Shown: piece after piece, positions 8,301 to 17,059 of the stretch
Numbering within the stretch: the stretch's first letter is position 1
Layout: every line of letters starts with the position of its first letter
Assembly: GCF_017814915.1 (NCBI RefSeq)
Contig: NZ_JAGIPZ010000006.1
Span: 62,001 to 126,000, forward strand
Direction: 5' to 3'
Source: Herbaspirillum sp. LeCh32-8
GTDB taxonomy: Bacteria > Pseudomonadota > Gammaproteobacteria > Burkholderiales > Burkholderiaceae_D
Length of the DNA stretch: 64,000 nucleotides
Position numbers and translations under genes: made by a program
The notes under the pieces: model-generated
What the model was told of the DNA's origin: nothing
What the model saw: the letters and a program-made list of their open reading frames with translations, nothing else
Database searches by the model: none

Positions 8301-9296
8301 TTACACCAGTCCATGCGCCTGCTGGTCGGCGTGGTAGCTGGAACGCACCATGGCGCCCACGGCGGCGTGCACGAAGCCCATCTTGTAGGCCTCTTCCTCG
8401 TACATCTTGAAGGTGTCGGGGTGCACGTAGCGGCGCACCGGCAGGTGGTCGCCGCTGGGCATCAGGTACTGGCCGATGGTGAGCATGTCGACGTTGTGGG
8501 CGCGCATGTCGCGCATGACTTGCAGCACTTCCTCGTCGGTCTCGCCCAGGCCGACCATGATGCCGGACTTGGTCGGGGTCTCCGGATGCAGTTCCTTGAA
8601 GCGCTTCAGCAGGTTCAGCGAGTACTCGTAGTCCGAACCCGGGCGGGCTTCCTTGTACAGGCGCGGCGCGGTTTCCAGGTTGTGGTTCATCACGTCCGGC
8701 GGAGCCATCTTCAGGATTTCCAGCGCGCGGTCCATGCGGCCGCGGAAGTCCGGGGTCAGGATCTCGATGCGGGTCTCGGGCGAGAGCTCGCGCACGCGGC
8801 GGATGCACTCGGCGAAGTGGGCGGCGCCGCCGTCGCGCAGATCGTCGCGGTCGACGCTGGTGATGACCACGTAGGACAGCTTCAGCTGGGCGATGGTCTT
8901 GGCCAGGTTTTCCGGCTCATTGACGTCCAGCGGATCGGGACGGCCGTGGCCGACGTCGCAGAACGGGCAACGGCGGGTGCACTTGTCGCCCATGATCATG
9001 AAGGTCGCGGTGCCCTTGCCGAAGCATTCGCCGATGTTGGGGCAGGAGGCTTCCTCGCACACCGTCACCAGGTTGTTGGCGCGCAGGATGTCCTTGATCT
9101 CGTAGAAGCGGGTGGTCGGCGAGCCGGCCTTGACGCGGATCCAGTCCGGCTTCTTCAGCTTCTCGGCGGCGACGATCTTGATGGGGATCCAGGCGGTCTT
9201 GCCGGCGCCCTTCTGCTTGTCCAGCGGATTGACGCGGGCGGCATTGCCGGCGGCGTTGCTGGAGGAATCTGCTGCTGGAGTGATATCGGTAGTCAT
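8301..9296 (-). CDS. lipA: Lipoyl synthase (radical SAM)
   Basis: A 331-residue enzyme that inserts two sulfurs into octanoyl groups on lipoyl domains. The auxiliary 4Fe-4S cluster ligands are Cys80, Cys85 and Cys91 ([12 protein letters not shown]) and the radical-SAM cluster is CTRRCPFC (Cys106, Cys110, Cys113). A Ser in the C-terminal RSSYHA, the auxiliary-cluster ligand in LipA, is present. About 45 N-terminal residues are poorly conserved. It starts 36 bases after the end of lipB on the same strand, so lipB-lipA is an operon: LipB transfers octanoate, LipA completes lipoate. Confidence 0.97.
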   Translation of the reverse strand: MTTDITPAADSSSNAAGNAARVNPLDKQKGAGKTAWIPIKIVAAEKLKKPDWIRVKAGSPTTRFYEIKDILRANNLVTVCEEASCPNIGECFGKGTATFMIMGDKCTRRCPFCDVGHGRPDPLDVNEPENLAKTIAQLKLSYVVITSVDRDDLRDGGAAHFAECIRRVRELSPETRIEILTPDFRGRMDRALEILKMAPPDVMNHNLETAPRLYKEARPGSDYEYSLNLLKRFKELHPETPTKSGIMVGLGETDEEVLQVMRDMRAHNVDMLTIGQYLMPSGDHLPVRRYVHPDTFKMYEEEAYKMGFVHAAVGAMVRSSYHADQQAHGLV

Positions 9297-9332
9297 GTCG
9301 GTATTTCCGGCCCCGGCGCTATGCCTGCGGGC

Positions 9333-10049
9333 TCAAGCCATGCCCGCGAAGCGGGCGATCAGTTTCTCGGCAAGCAAGGCCTGGACATCGGCCAGGCGGG
9401 CGTCGCGGGCCCCCAGGGTCTTCATGTCGACGGTGGCCAGACCTTCGTAGCCGCAGGGATTGATCCCCGAAAACGGCGTCAGGTCCATGTCGACGTTGAG
9501 CGACACCCCATGGTAAGTGCACCCGTTGCCGCGGATTTTCAAGCCCAGCGCGGCTACCTTGGCGCCCTGCCACGGCCCGTCGGCGGCATAAATGCCCGGC
9601 GCGCCCTGCTTGCGTTCACCGGCGAGATTATACGCCGCCAGCACGTCGATCACCGCCTGCTCGATGTTGTGCACGAATTCGCGCGCGAACAGGCGCGCCC
9701 CGCTGCGGTGGCGGCGCAGGTCCATCAGCAGGTAGATCACCACCTGGCCGGGGCCGTGGAAGGTGACTTCGCCGCCGCGGTCGGTCTGCACCACGGGAAT
9801 GTCATGGGGATTGAGGACGTGGCTGCGATCGGCGCCCAGGCCCAGGGTGTAGACCGGCGGGTGTTCGACGATCCACAGCTGGTCGGGCGTCTCGGCGGTG
9901 CGCGCGTCGGTGTAGGCGCGCATGGCGGCGAAGCTGGCCTCGTAGGGCTCGACGCCGCGCTGCACGATCTGGGGCAGGCCCGGGCCGGGCAGCACGGCAG
10001 CCGTGGCTGGCGCGGCCTGCTCGCTGGCGATGTGTGTTGCTGTCTGCAT
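9333..10049 (-). CDS. lipB: Octanoyl-[ACP]:protein N-octanoyltransferase
   Basis: A 238-residue enzyme that moves octanoate from acyl carrier protein to lipoyl domains. The family motifs [14 protein letters not shown] and [20 protein letters not shown] are present. The catalytic pair is Cys199 ([10 protein letters not shown]) and Lys164 (AKVAALG). The first 20 residues are an Ala-rich extension and a shorter start is possible. It is the first gene of the lipB-lipA operon. The DUF493 gene that often sits next to lipB in this group is 1.7 kb upstream, separated by a DUF2917/LysR pair. Confidence 0.96.
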   Translation of the reverse strand: MQTATHIASEQAAPATAAVLPGPGLPQIVQRGVEPYEASFAAMRAYTDARTAETPDQLWIVEHPPVYTLGLGADRSHVLNPHDIPVVQTDRGGEVTFHGPGQVVIYLLMDLRRHRSGARLFAREFVHNIEQAVIDVLAAYNLAGERKQGAPGIYAADGPWQGAKVAALGLKIRGNGCTYHGVSLNVDMDLTPFSGINPCGYEGLATVDMKTLGARDARLADVQALLAEKLIARFAGMA

Positions 10050-10181
10050 GCCCGCCAGTGTAGCGAAGTTCGGCGCCGGCCGTGGCCGGGCAAGCGGTTT
10101 GGCGGCAAAAACTTGTCATGGCGCAAATGTTCGGGCCGCCTGTGCGTGCGGCCTGTGGCCGATTGGCATCAGAAATTGTCC

Positions 10182-10571
10182 TCAGAACCAGCGGATCAGG
10201 CCGCGCGGCAGCAGGCGGGTGATGCGCACCGCGCCGTCGGCGCCCGTCCTGGAACAGCCATCGGCCGGCGCCGGGCGCAACGGCCGCAACAACCGCAGCA
10301 AGCGGTGCGCCAGGCGCGAACACAAGCCCGGCAGCGGCAACACCTCGAACTCGGCATCGCCCTTGACGGCCTCGAACACCGCCAGCCCGCGCCCGTGGAA
10401 ATCGAAATCGCGGCCCGGGCTCAGCCAGACGTCGGCGCCGCCCTCCTCCACCGTCAGCCACACCAGGCCGGTGCGCACCCGCACGCGCACCGGTGATTGC
10501 AGCCGCAGGGCGTGGGTGGCGCCCTCCTGCAGGCTGAGCGAGCCTGGTTCGCTTGATAATGGAATTTGCAT
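10182..10571 (-). CDS. DUF2917 domain protein
   Basis: A 129-residue protein starting MQIPLSSEPGSLSLQ. The first 75 residues match the DUF2917 pattern (RVRTGLVWLTVEEGGADVWLSPGRDF, a small beta-rich unit), followed by a basic leucine/arginine-rich tail. Function is unknown. The gene is divergent from a GcvA-like LysR gene whose start is 181 bases away; DUF2917 and such regulators are frequent neighbours in Burkholderiales, which suggests control by that regulator. Confidence 0.75.
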   Translation of the reverse strand: MQIPLSSEPGSLSLQEGATHALRLQSPVRVRVRTGLVWLTVEEGGADVWLSPGRDFDFHGRGLAVFEAVKGDAEFEVLPLPGLCSRLAHRLLRLLRPLRPAPADGCSRTGADGAVRITRLLPRGLIRWF

Positions 10572-10752
10572 GGCGCGTCCTTTCGCTGTTGCTCCGGGCA
10601 AGCCGCTCCCCTGCCGCCATGCCCTGTGGGCGCGACTCTCAAGGGAGAGTGACCGGATTTGTCTGGATTGGACTTCATTGTAGGCAGCGCCACGCCTGCC
10701 ACAAAACGATATATATTCGGCTTCTTTGCGAATGGAATTCACAAGGAGCGCC

Positions 10753-11673
10753 ATGGCCGACCTCAGGAAACTGCCCAACCTCGCCGCCCTGCGCGCCTTT
10801 GACGCCGCCGCGCGCTACGAATGCTTCTCGCGCGCGGCCGAGGAGATCCACGTCACCCCCGGCGCCATCAGCCACCAGGTGCGCGCGCTGGAGGAGGAGC
10901 TGGGCCTGCAGCTGTTCATCCGACACGGCAAGCGCATCTCGGTGACCGAGACCGGCCAGCGCTTCGCCGCCACCATCCGCAAGTCGCTCTCCGAGATCGC
11001 GCTGGCCGCCGAGCACCTGCGCAGCTTGAACCGCCAGCAACGGCTGGTGATTTCCTCCACGCCCTCCTTCGCCTCGCGCTGGCTGGCGCCGCGCCTGTGG
11101 AAGTTCATCGACGCTCATCCCGACGTCGAGGTGGTGCTGCAATCCGGCAGTCACCTGTCGGATCTGCGGCTGGACGGCGTCGACGTCGGCCTGCGCTTCG
11201 GGCGCGGGCACTACAGCGGCGTGGTGACGGAGAAACTGACGGACGACTACTACTATCCCGTGGCCGCGCCCGCTTATCGCAGCAAGCGCGGCAAGAAACC
11301 TGCCAAGCCCGCCGACCTCGCGCACTGCACGCTGCTGCGCATGGACCAGCGCGAGACTTGGCAGCCTTGGCTGAAGCTGGCCGGGCTGGAACTGGCCGAG
11401 CCCAGCGGCGGCCTGGTGATCGAAGATTCCTCGCTGACCCTGCGCCAGGCTGCCGACGGCGGCGGCGTGGCGCTGTCGCGGCACATCATCGCCTCGCAGG
11501 AGATCGCCGCCGGCGAGCTGGTGCGCCTGTTCGACGTGGCGCTGAAGGCCGACGAGGCCTACTACTTCGTGCACCTGCCCGAGGGAGCGGAAAAGCCGGC
11601 CGTGGCCGCGTTCAGGAAGTGGATCTTCAAGGAGATGAAGGCGTTTCGCGAGCAGTCCGGCTGGCCCGGCTGA
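10753..11673 (+). CDS. LysR-family regulator, GcvA-like
   Basis: A 306-residue protein. The ATG at 10753 has a clear ribosome binding site (AAGGAG, 10743-10748). The N-terminal helix-turn-helix (LRAFDAAARYECFSRAAEEIHVTPGAISHQVRALEEELG) and the following LFIRHGKRISVTETGQRF are typical of the GcvA/AmpR branch, and the C-terminal domain is a two-lobed effector-binding fold (GVDVGLRFGRGHYSGV). Being divergent from the DUF2917 gene, it probably regulates that gene and itself. Its glycine-cleavage role should not be assumed, as no gcv genes are near. Confidence 0.88.
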   Translation: MADLRKLPNLAALRAFDAAARYECFSRAAEEIHVTPGAISHQVRALEEELGLQLFIRHGKRISVTETGQRFAATIRKSLSEIALAAEHLRSLNRQQRLVISSTPSFASRWLAPRLWKFIDAHPDVEVVLQSGSHLSDLRLDGVDVGLRFGRGHYSGVVTEKLTDDYYYPVAAPAYRSKRGKKPAKPADLAHCTLLRMDQRETWQPWLKLAGLELAEPSGGLVIEDSSLTLRQAADGGGVALSRHIIASQEIAAGELVRLFDVALKADEAYYFVHLPEGAEKPAVAAFRKWIFKEMKAFREQSGWPG

Positions 11674-11705
11674 GTCCGCTGCGAGCAGGGCTCGCGACCA
11701 AACAA

Positions 11706-11742
11706 AAACCCGGCGCGCCGCGATGGCTGCGCCGGGTTTTGT
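11706..11742. terminator. Bidirectional terminator between the LysR gene and the DUF493 gene
   Basis: AACCCGGCG (about 11707-11715) pairs with CGCCGGGTT (about 11730-11737), with A residues before and T residues after. It serves both convergent genes. Confidence 0.8.
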
Positions 11743-11760
11743 CTTGTGGGCGGCGCGTGC

Positions 11761-12042
11761 TTACAGCACGAACTTCACCAGTTCATGCGAAGACAAGGCG
11801 CGGTACAGGTTGTCCAGCTGCGCGCGGCTGGTGGCGCGGATGGTCAGCGTCAGCGACAGATACTTGCCCTGCGAGGACGGACGCATCTCGATCTTGCCGG
11901 CGTGAAACTCGGGGTCGTGCTCGACCACCAGCTCGACGATGGTCTGGGCGAATTCATCCTGCATGATCCCGACCACCTTGATCGGGAAGTCGCTCGGATA
12001 TTCAATGAGGGATTCTTCAGCGGGAATAGTAGGCATGTTCAT
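11761..12042 (-). CDS. DUF493 family protein (YbeD-like)
   Basis: A 93-residue protein, the expected length for YbeD. It begins MNMPTIPAEESLIEYPSDFPIKVVG and has the conserved pattern DEFAQTIVELVVEHDP and KYLSLTLTIRATSRAQLDNLYRALSSHELVKFVL, matching the ACT-like DUF493 fold. YbeD sits between dacA and lipB in E. coli; here it follows dat and is cut off from lipB by a LysR/DUF2917 pair. Its molecular role is not established; a regulatory role in lipoate metabolism has been suggested from context only. Confidence 0.88.
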   Translation of the reverse strand: MNMPTIPAEESLIEYPSDFPIKVVGIMQDEFAQTIVELVVEHDPEFHAGKIEMRPSSQGKYLSLTLTIRATSRAQLDNLYRALSSHELVKFVL

Positions 12043-12233
12043 GGCGATAGGCGATGGCGTTGTCCGCCAGGCTCCGGTTTCAATGTGCCCAGGTGGGGAT
12101 GAAACGGCCGGCTTCAAGCGGATGGGTTGTGCGGTCGGGGGATAGCCGCATTGTACGCCAGGCTGCATCGCCATTGCCGAAAACGCGCATGAGCCGCAAC
12201 GCGCGGCCCATGCATGCAACAGTCCCGCAATGC

Positions 12234-13082
12234 TTACAGGCGCGCCTTGGCAGCCTGGTAGGCGGCGTACACCTTGGCGAACACCGGGCCCGGCTTGCCG
12301 GCGCCGACCGGTTTGCCGTCCAGCGTCACCACCGGCAGCACTTCCTTGCTGGCCGAGGAGATGATCAGCTCGTCGGCGGCAAACACCTCCTCGCGGGTGA
12401 TGCGGCGCGCTTCCAGCGCGATGCCCTGCTCGGCGCACAGCTCTTCCATCAGGCCGTAGCGGATGCCTTCCAGGATCAGGTTGTCCTTGGGCGGCGCCGA
12501 GATCTTGCCGTCCTTCACCACCCACACGTTGGAGGACGAGGCCTCCGACAGCAGGCCATCGCGGAACTGGATGGCCTCGGTGACGTTGTTCTCGGCCGCG
12601 AATTGCGCCGCCAGCACATTGCCCAAGAGCGAGGTCGACTTGATCTGGCAGTTCAGCCAGCGGCGGTCTTCCAGCGTCACGCAGGGCACGCCGTTCTCGA
12701 TGGCGGCAGCCGACGGCAGCACCATCGGGTTGGTCATGATCAGCACGGTCGGCACCACTTCTTTGGGGAAGGCGTGGGCGCGCTTGGCCACGCCGCGGGT
12801 GACCTGCAGATAGATCATCTGGTCGTCCAACCCATTGGCCTGCACCACGCGGTCGATCAGGGCCAGCCACTCGGTCTCGTTATGCGGATTTGGAATACCG
12901 ATGCTGTTGAGGCTGCGGAACAGGCGCGCCAGGTGCTGGGCGCCGCGGAAGGCCTTGCGGCGATACATCGGGATCACTTCATAGATGCCGTCGCCGAAGA
13001 TGAAACCCCGGTCCAGCACCGGCACGCGGGCTTCGGAGAGGGGCGTGAGTTCGCCGTTGAGGTAGACGATGGGATCGTTCAT
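12234..13082 (-). CDS. dat: D-amino acid aminotransferase (fold type IV PLP enzyme)
   Basis: A 282-residue aminotransferase of the BCAT/DAAT class. The PLP lysine is Lys148 (LNCQIKSTSLLGNVLA) and the phosphate and glutamate contacts fit the class signature EASSSNVWVVKDG. The N-terminus VYLNGELTPLSEARVPVLDRGFIFGDGIYEVIP is characteristic of D-amino acid rather than branched-chain aminotransferases. It would make D-Glu or D-Ala for peptidoglycan, or degrade them. Transcribed towards the DUF493 gene 191 bases away, a gene order common in betaproteobacteria. Confidence 0.88.
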   Translation of the reverse strand: MNDPIVYLNGELTPLSEARVPVLDRGFIFGDGIYEVIPMYRRKAFRGAQHLARLFRSLNSIGIPNPHNETEWLALIDRVVQANGLDDQMIYLQVTRGVAKRAHAFPKEVVPTVLIMTNPMVLPSAAAIENGVPCVTLEDRRWLNCQIKSTSLLGNVLAAQFAAENNVTEAIQFRDGLLSEASSSNVWVVKDGKISAPPKDNLILEGIRYGLMEELCAEQGIALEARRITREEVFAADELIISSASKEVLPVVTLDGKPVGAGKPGPVFAKVYAAYQAAKARL

Positions 13083-13228
13083 GGTGATTTTTCCAGTGTG
13101 CGGGAAAGAGAGAAAAAGGGAAAAACGGAGCAGGCCGGTGCCCGCGACTCAAAGATTTTCACATGCGCAAGTGTACGGGCTTATGCAAAAACGGTATGAA
13201 GTTTCCCTTTTTCCGGCCTGCGCAGCGC

Positions 13229-15010
13229 TCACTGCGCAAGCGCCATGACCTCCACCCGGCATCCCTCGCCTTCCCCCTGCGGCACGAATTTCCAGCGCGT
13301 GGCGTGAAAGCGCGCCAGCGTCTCGCGGTGCGCGATGCTGACCACCGTCAGGCCCGGCAGCTCGCGCGGCAAGGCGGCGTAGAGCGCCTCCTCGGCCTCG
13401 CCGTCCATGGCGCTGCTGGCCTCGTCCAGGAACAGCAGCTGCGGCCGGTTCAGGAACACCCGCACGAACGCCAGGCGCTGCTGCTCGCCCGGCGACAGCG
13501 CCTGGCTCCAGTTGGCCGCCTGGTCGAGCCGGTCCGCCAGATGCGGCAGGCGACACAGCGCGAGATAGCGGGCGATCACCGCATCCTCGAAACTGCCCTC
13601 GGCGGCCGGATACGACAGCGCCGCGCGCAGCGTGCCGATGGGCAAGTAACTGCGCTGCGGCAGGAACATCACTACGGCATCGGCGGGCACGCCGATGCGC
13701 CCGCGTCCATACGGCCAGATATCGGCCACGGCGCGGATCAGCGTGGACTTGCCGCAACCGGAGGGGCCGCTGATCAGCACATGCTCGCCGGACTCCACAC
13801 GGGCATCCAGGTCGCGCAGCAGCAAAGCGCCCTCCGGCAGCGACAGCTGCAAGCCGTCAATGGTCAGGGCGCTGCCGGCATGACGCTCGACCTCGATCGT
13901 GCGGGCCATGCCGGCCGCTCGCTCGACGTCGGCGTTGAACCCGGCCAGGCGGTTAATGCTGGCCTTCCAGCTGGCCAGCGTGGAGAACGCGTTGATGAAC
14001 CACGACAGCGAATCCTGCACCTGGCCGAAGGCGTCTGCGATCTGCATCATCACGCCCAGCGTGATGGCGCCGGAGAAGTAACGCGGCGCCGACACCAGCA
14101 TCGGAAAGATGATCGCGAACTGGCCGTAGAAATTGACGGCGACGTTCAACTTCTTGGTCAGCCGCATGATGTCCCACCAGTTGGCGCGGATGTCGTCCAG
14201 GCGCGCCACCAGCTGGGCGCGCTCCTGCGCCTCGCCGCGGTACAGCGCCACTGCTTCCGAATGCTCGCGCACGCGGATCAGGCCGAAACGATAGTTCGCC
14301 TCGAAGCGCTCCTGGTTGAAGTTCAGGCCCACCAATGGCTTGCCGATCCACCACACGATGCCCGAGCCGACGGCCGCGTACACCACCGCGAACCACACCA
14401 TGTAACCCGGGATGGTCCAGGTCTGCCCCAGCACCGCGAACGACACCGGGCCGCTGACGGCCCACAGGATGTGCACGAAGGAAAACAGCGTGACGCTGCT
14501 GGAGATGAAGCCCAGCACCAGCGACAGGGTATCGGAGGTGAGCGAATGCAGGTCCTCGGCGATGCGCTGGTCGGGGTTGTCGGACAGGCGTCCCTGCTGG
14601 CCCTGCTCGATGCGGTAGTAGGCGCGATGCGCCAGCCACTTGTCCATGTAGCGCTCGCTCATCCAGTAACGCCAGCGGATCTGCAGCGCCTGCGTCAGGT
14701 AGACGCGGTAGATCGCCACCGCGATGAAGACGAACGCCAGCCCGGAGAACTGCCACAGCAGGGACTTGAACTTCGGATAGTTGTGCGCCTGGAGCACGTC
14801 GTAGAGATCGCGGTTCCAGGAGTTCAGGCGCACGTTGATGTACACCATGCCGAGATTGAGCGCGATGATCGCGCCCAGGAGCGCGAACGCCTTCCACTTC
14901 TGCTCGGAACTCCAGAACGGCTTGATCAGGCGCCAGATGTCGCCTCGCCCGGCTTGCAGGGCGTGAGCGGCTGGCATTGCGGAGGCTGACGAGTTGCTAA
15001 CGTTGCGCAT
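13229..15010 (-). CDS. YddA/SbmA-type ABC transporter, fused permease and ATPase
   Basis: A 593-residue half-transporter. An N-terminal ABC_membrane_2 (SbmA/BacA-like) domain has about five or six membrane segments (40-60, 88-105, 160-185, 200-222, 295-320). The ATPase follows, with Walker A GPSGCGKS at 415-422, the signature LSPGEQQR at 505-512 and Walker B LLFLDE at 525-530. SPGEQ in place of SGGQ is normal for this subfamily. E. coli YddA is a close analogue; substrates are probably hydrophobic or peptide-like but unknown. The long in-frame extension upstream to 17170 only mirrors the chemoreceptor gene; the ATG at 15010 (MRNVSNSSA) is the real start. Confidence 0.9.
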   Translation of the reverse strand: MRNVSNSSASAMPAAHALQAGRGDIWRLIKPFWSSEQKWKAFALLGAIIALNLGMVYINVRLNSWNRDLYDVLQAHNYPKFKSLLWQFSGLAFVFIAVAIYRVYLTQALQIRWRYWMSERYMDKWLAHRAYYRIEQGQQGRLSDNPDQRIAEDLHSLTSDTLSLVLGFISSSVTLFSFVHILWAVSGPVSFAVLGQTWTIPGYMVWFAVVYAAVGSGIVWWIGKPLVGLNFNQERFEANYRFGLIRVREHSEAVALYRGEAQERAQLVARLDDIRANWWDIMRLTKKLNVAVNFYGQFAIIFPMLVSAPRYFSGAITLGVMMQIADAFGQVQDSLSWFINAFSTLASWKASINRLAGFNADVERAAGMARTIEVERHAGSALTIDGLQLSLPEGALLLRDLDARVESGEHVLISGPSGCGKSTLIRAVADIWPYGRGRIGVPADAVVMFLPQRSYLPIGTLRAALSYPAAEGSFEDAVIARYLALCRLPHLADRLDQAANWSQALSPGEQQRLAFVRVFLNRPQLLFLDEASSAMDGEAEEALYAALPRELPGLTVVSIAHRETLARFHATRWKFVPQGEGEGCRVEVMALAQ

Positions 15011-15355
15011 GGCGTAGTCCTGCGATGTTGTTTGCCGCCCAGCTTGCCGCCGCAGACTTAAGGCAGACTTAACGGGCGCGCCGCCCCGTCCCGCGGGAAG
15101 AAACGAGTTCCTGTACCGCCCTCGCCTATCGCGCCGATCAAAACAATCAATCGCCGCCGGCCATTGCCTTTGGGCGAGCCGCGCCTCATCTCGGCTTGAC
15201 CTCAGCTCATCGGTTCGCACAAAGACGAACCGGCCCTCATACCTTCGTATAGTTGGCGGCCCCGGTGGGCGAGGCAATAATCGGCTGCGCAATCTGGCCA
15301 CTTCATCGCCACACCGCCGGCAACGGCACACACTCACCTCAGGGAAGACAAGAAC
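15011..15355. other. 345-base intergenic region, divergent promoters for the YddA-like and chemoreceptor genes
   Basis: No open frame of coding character is seen. I looked for a sigma-28 (flagellar/chemotaxis) promoter in front of the chemoreceptor and did not find a convincing one. AGGGA at about 15341 is the likely ribosome binding site for the gene starting at 15356. Confidence 0.5.
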
Positions 15356-17059
15356 ATGAATGCCGCAACCGAACAACGCGCCTCGCTGAGCGTGGCCTAC
15401 AGACTGGCCTTGAGCTTCGCGCTGGTGCTGGCGATGATGCTGGTGCTGACCGCCGTCAGCATCTCTAGGGTCAACGCGATCGAAGGCAGCCTGACCACCG
15501 TCAGCGAAGACAACAACGTCAAGCAGCGCTACGCCATCAATTTCCGCGGCAGCGTACACGACCGCGCCATCGCCCTGCGCGACCTGACCCTGGTGGGCGA
15601 CGCCGAGGTGAAGGACGTGCTGGCCCTGATCAACAAGCTGGATAACGACTACCAGCAATCGGCCAAGCCGCTGGATGCGATCTTCGCCGGCGAGCGTGGC
15701 AAGCAAGTCCGCGCCGAAGAGCGCGCGGACCTGGACCGGATCAAGGCCATCGAAGCGCGCGCCTTGCCGTTGGCCGGCAAGATCATCGCCGCCCGCAACG
15801 CCGGCGACATCGACGCCGCGCGCCAGATGATGCTCACGCAAGCCAAGCCGGCCTTCACCGAATGGCTCGCCGCCATCAACAAGTTCATCGACCTGCAGGA
15901 GAGCATGAGCCAGGCCGAGTCCGCCAAGGCGCGCGCCGTGGCGCACGACTTCCAGGCCTTCATGCTGGCGCTGCTGGCAGCGGCGCTGGTAGCCGGCGCA
16001 GTGCTGGCCACGCTGATTACCCGCTCGATCCGCCGCGCGCTGGGCGCCGAACCTGACGAGGTCAAGGAACTGGCATTGGCGGTCGACCGCGGCGAGCTGT
16101 ATCACGAGGTGGCGCTGCGCAAGAACGACGGCGGCAACCGCCTGAGCATCATGGCCGCGCTCTCGGAGATGAGCGGCAACCTGCGCGCCACCGTGACCGA
16201 AGTGCGCGACGCCGCCGCCGGCGTGGCCACCATCAGCGCCCAGATCGCCGCCGGCAACACCGACCTCTCGGCACGCACCGAAGACCAGGCGGCGTCGCTG
16301 GAAGAAACCGCCTCGGCCATGGAACAGCTGACCGCCACCGTCAAGCAGAACGACGCCAATGCGCGCCAGGCCAACCAGCTGGCCCACAATGCCTCCGACA
16401 TCGCCAAGCAAGGCGGCGCCATCGTCAGCGAAGTGGTCGACACCATGGCCGCCATCAACGACTCCTCGCGCAAGATCGTGGACATCATCAGCGTGATCGA
16501 CGGCATCGCCTTCCAGACCAACATCCTGGCGCTCAACGCGGCGGTGGAAGCGGCGCGCGCCGGCGAACAGGGTCGCGGCTTCGCGGTGGTCGCCACCGAA
16601 GTGCGCAACCTCGCGCAGCGCAGCTCGGCCGCGGCCAAGGAAGTCAAACAGCTGATCGACACATCGGTGGACAACGTCGAGAACGGCACCAAGCTGGTGG
16701 AGCGTGCCGGCAACACCATGGAGCAGATCGTCACCAGCGTGCAGCACGTGACCGATGTGATGGGCGAGATCTCCGCCGCCAGCCACGAGCAGAGCCTGGG
16801 CATCGAGGAAGTGCATAAGGCCATCGCGCTGATGGACCAGGTCACGCAACACAACGCCGCATTGGTGGAGCAGGCCAGCGCCGCCGTGGCCACGCTGCAG
16901 GACCAGGCGGTCAACCTGAATCACGCAGTCGGCGTGTTCCAGCTGGAGTCGCCGTCGGCGCTGGCCGTGGCGCCCTCCAATGTGACGCCGCTGCGCGCAG
17001 TCGATATCAATCCCGCGCCCGCGCTGCCGCCGGCGACCAGGGAGCGCGCATATGGCTGA
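15356..17059 (+). CDS. Methyl-accepting chemotaxis protein
   Basis: A 567-residue receptor. Membrane segments at about 17-36 and 202-224 flank a periplasmic four-helix-bundle domain. A short HAMP-like linker ([23 protein letters not shown]) leads to the methylation helices and the signalling tip [20 protein letters not shown] (381-400) with the [20 protein letters not shown] continuation, fully conserved for CheA/CheW contact. No C-terminal CheR-docking pentapeptide (NWETF type) is visible; the tail is Pro/Ala-rich. The stop overlaps the start of the following GAF-EAL gene (ATGGCTGA, 17052-17059), so translation of the two is coupled. Confidence 0.95.
   Translation: MNAATEQRASLSVAYRLALSFALVLAMMLVLTAVSISRVNAIEGSLTTVSEDNNVKQRYAINFRGSVHDRAIALRDLTLVGDAEVKDVLALINKLDNDYQQSAKPLDAIFAGERGKQVRAEERADLDRIKAIEARALPLAGKIIAARNAGDIDAARQMMLTQAKPAFTEWLAAINKFIDLQESMSQAESAKARAVAHDFQAFMLALLAAALVAGAVLATLITRSIRRALGAEPDEVKELALAVDRGELYHEVALRKNDGGNRLSIMAALSEMSGNLRATVTEVRDAAAGVATISAQIAAGNTDLSARTEDQAASLEETASAMEQLTATVKQNDANARQANQLAHNASDIAKQGGAIVSEVVDTMAAINDSSRKIVDIISVIDGIAFQTNILALNAAVEAARAGEQGRGFAVVATEVRNLAQRSSAAAKEVKQLIDTSVDNVENGTKLVERAGNTMEQIVTSVQHVTDVMGEISAASHEQSLGIEEVHKAIALMDQVTQHNAALVEQASAAVATLQDQAVNLNHAVGVFQLESPSALAVAPSNVTPLRAVDINPAPALPPATRERAYG

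Noticed and set aside
8208-10496. 762-residue + strand frame opposite lipA and lipB
   Set aside because: It spans two genuine minus-strand genes and the gap between them, with no recognisable domain.
15011-15355. Sigma-28 promoter for the chemoreceptor
   Set aside because: No pair matching the TAAA / GCCGATAA-type boxes at suitable spacing was found.
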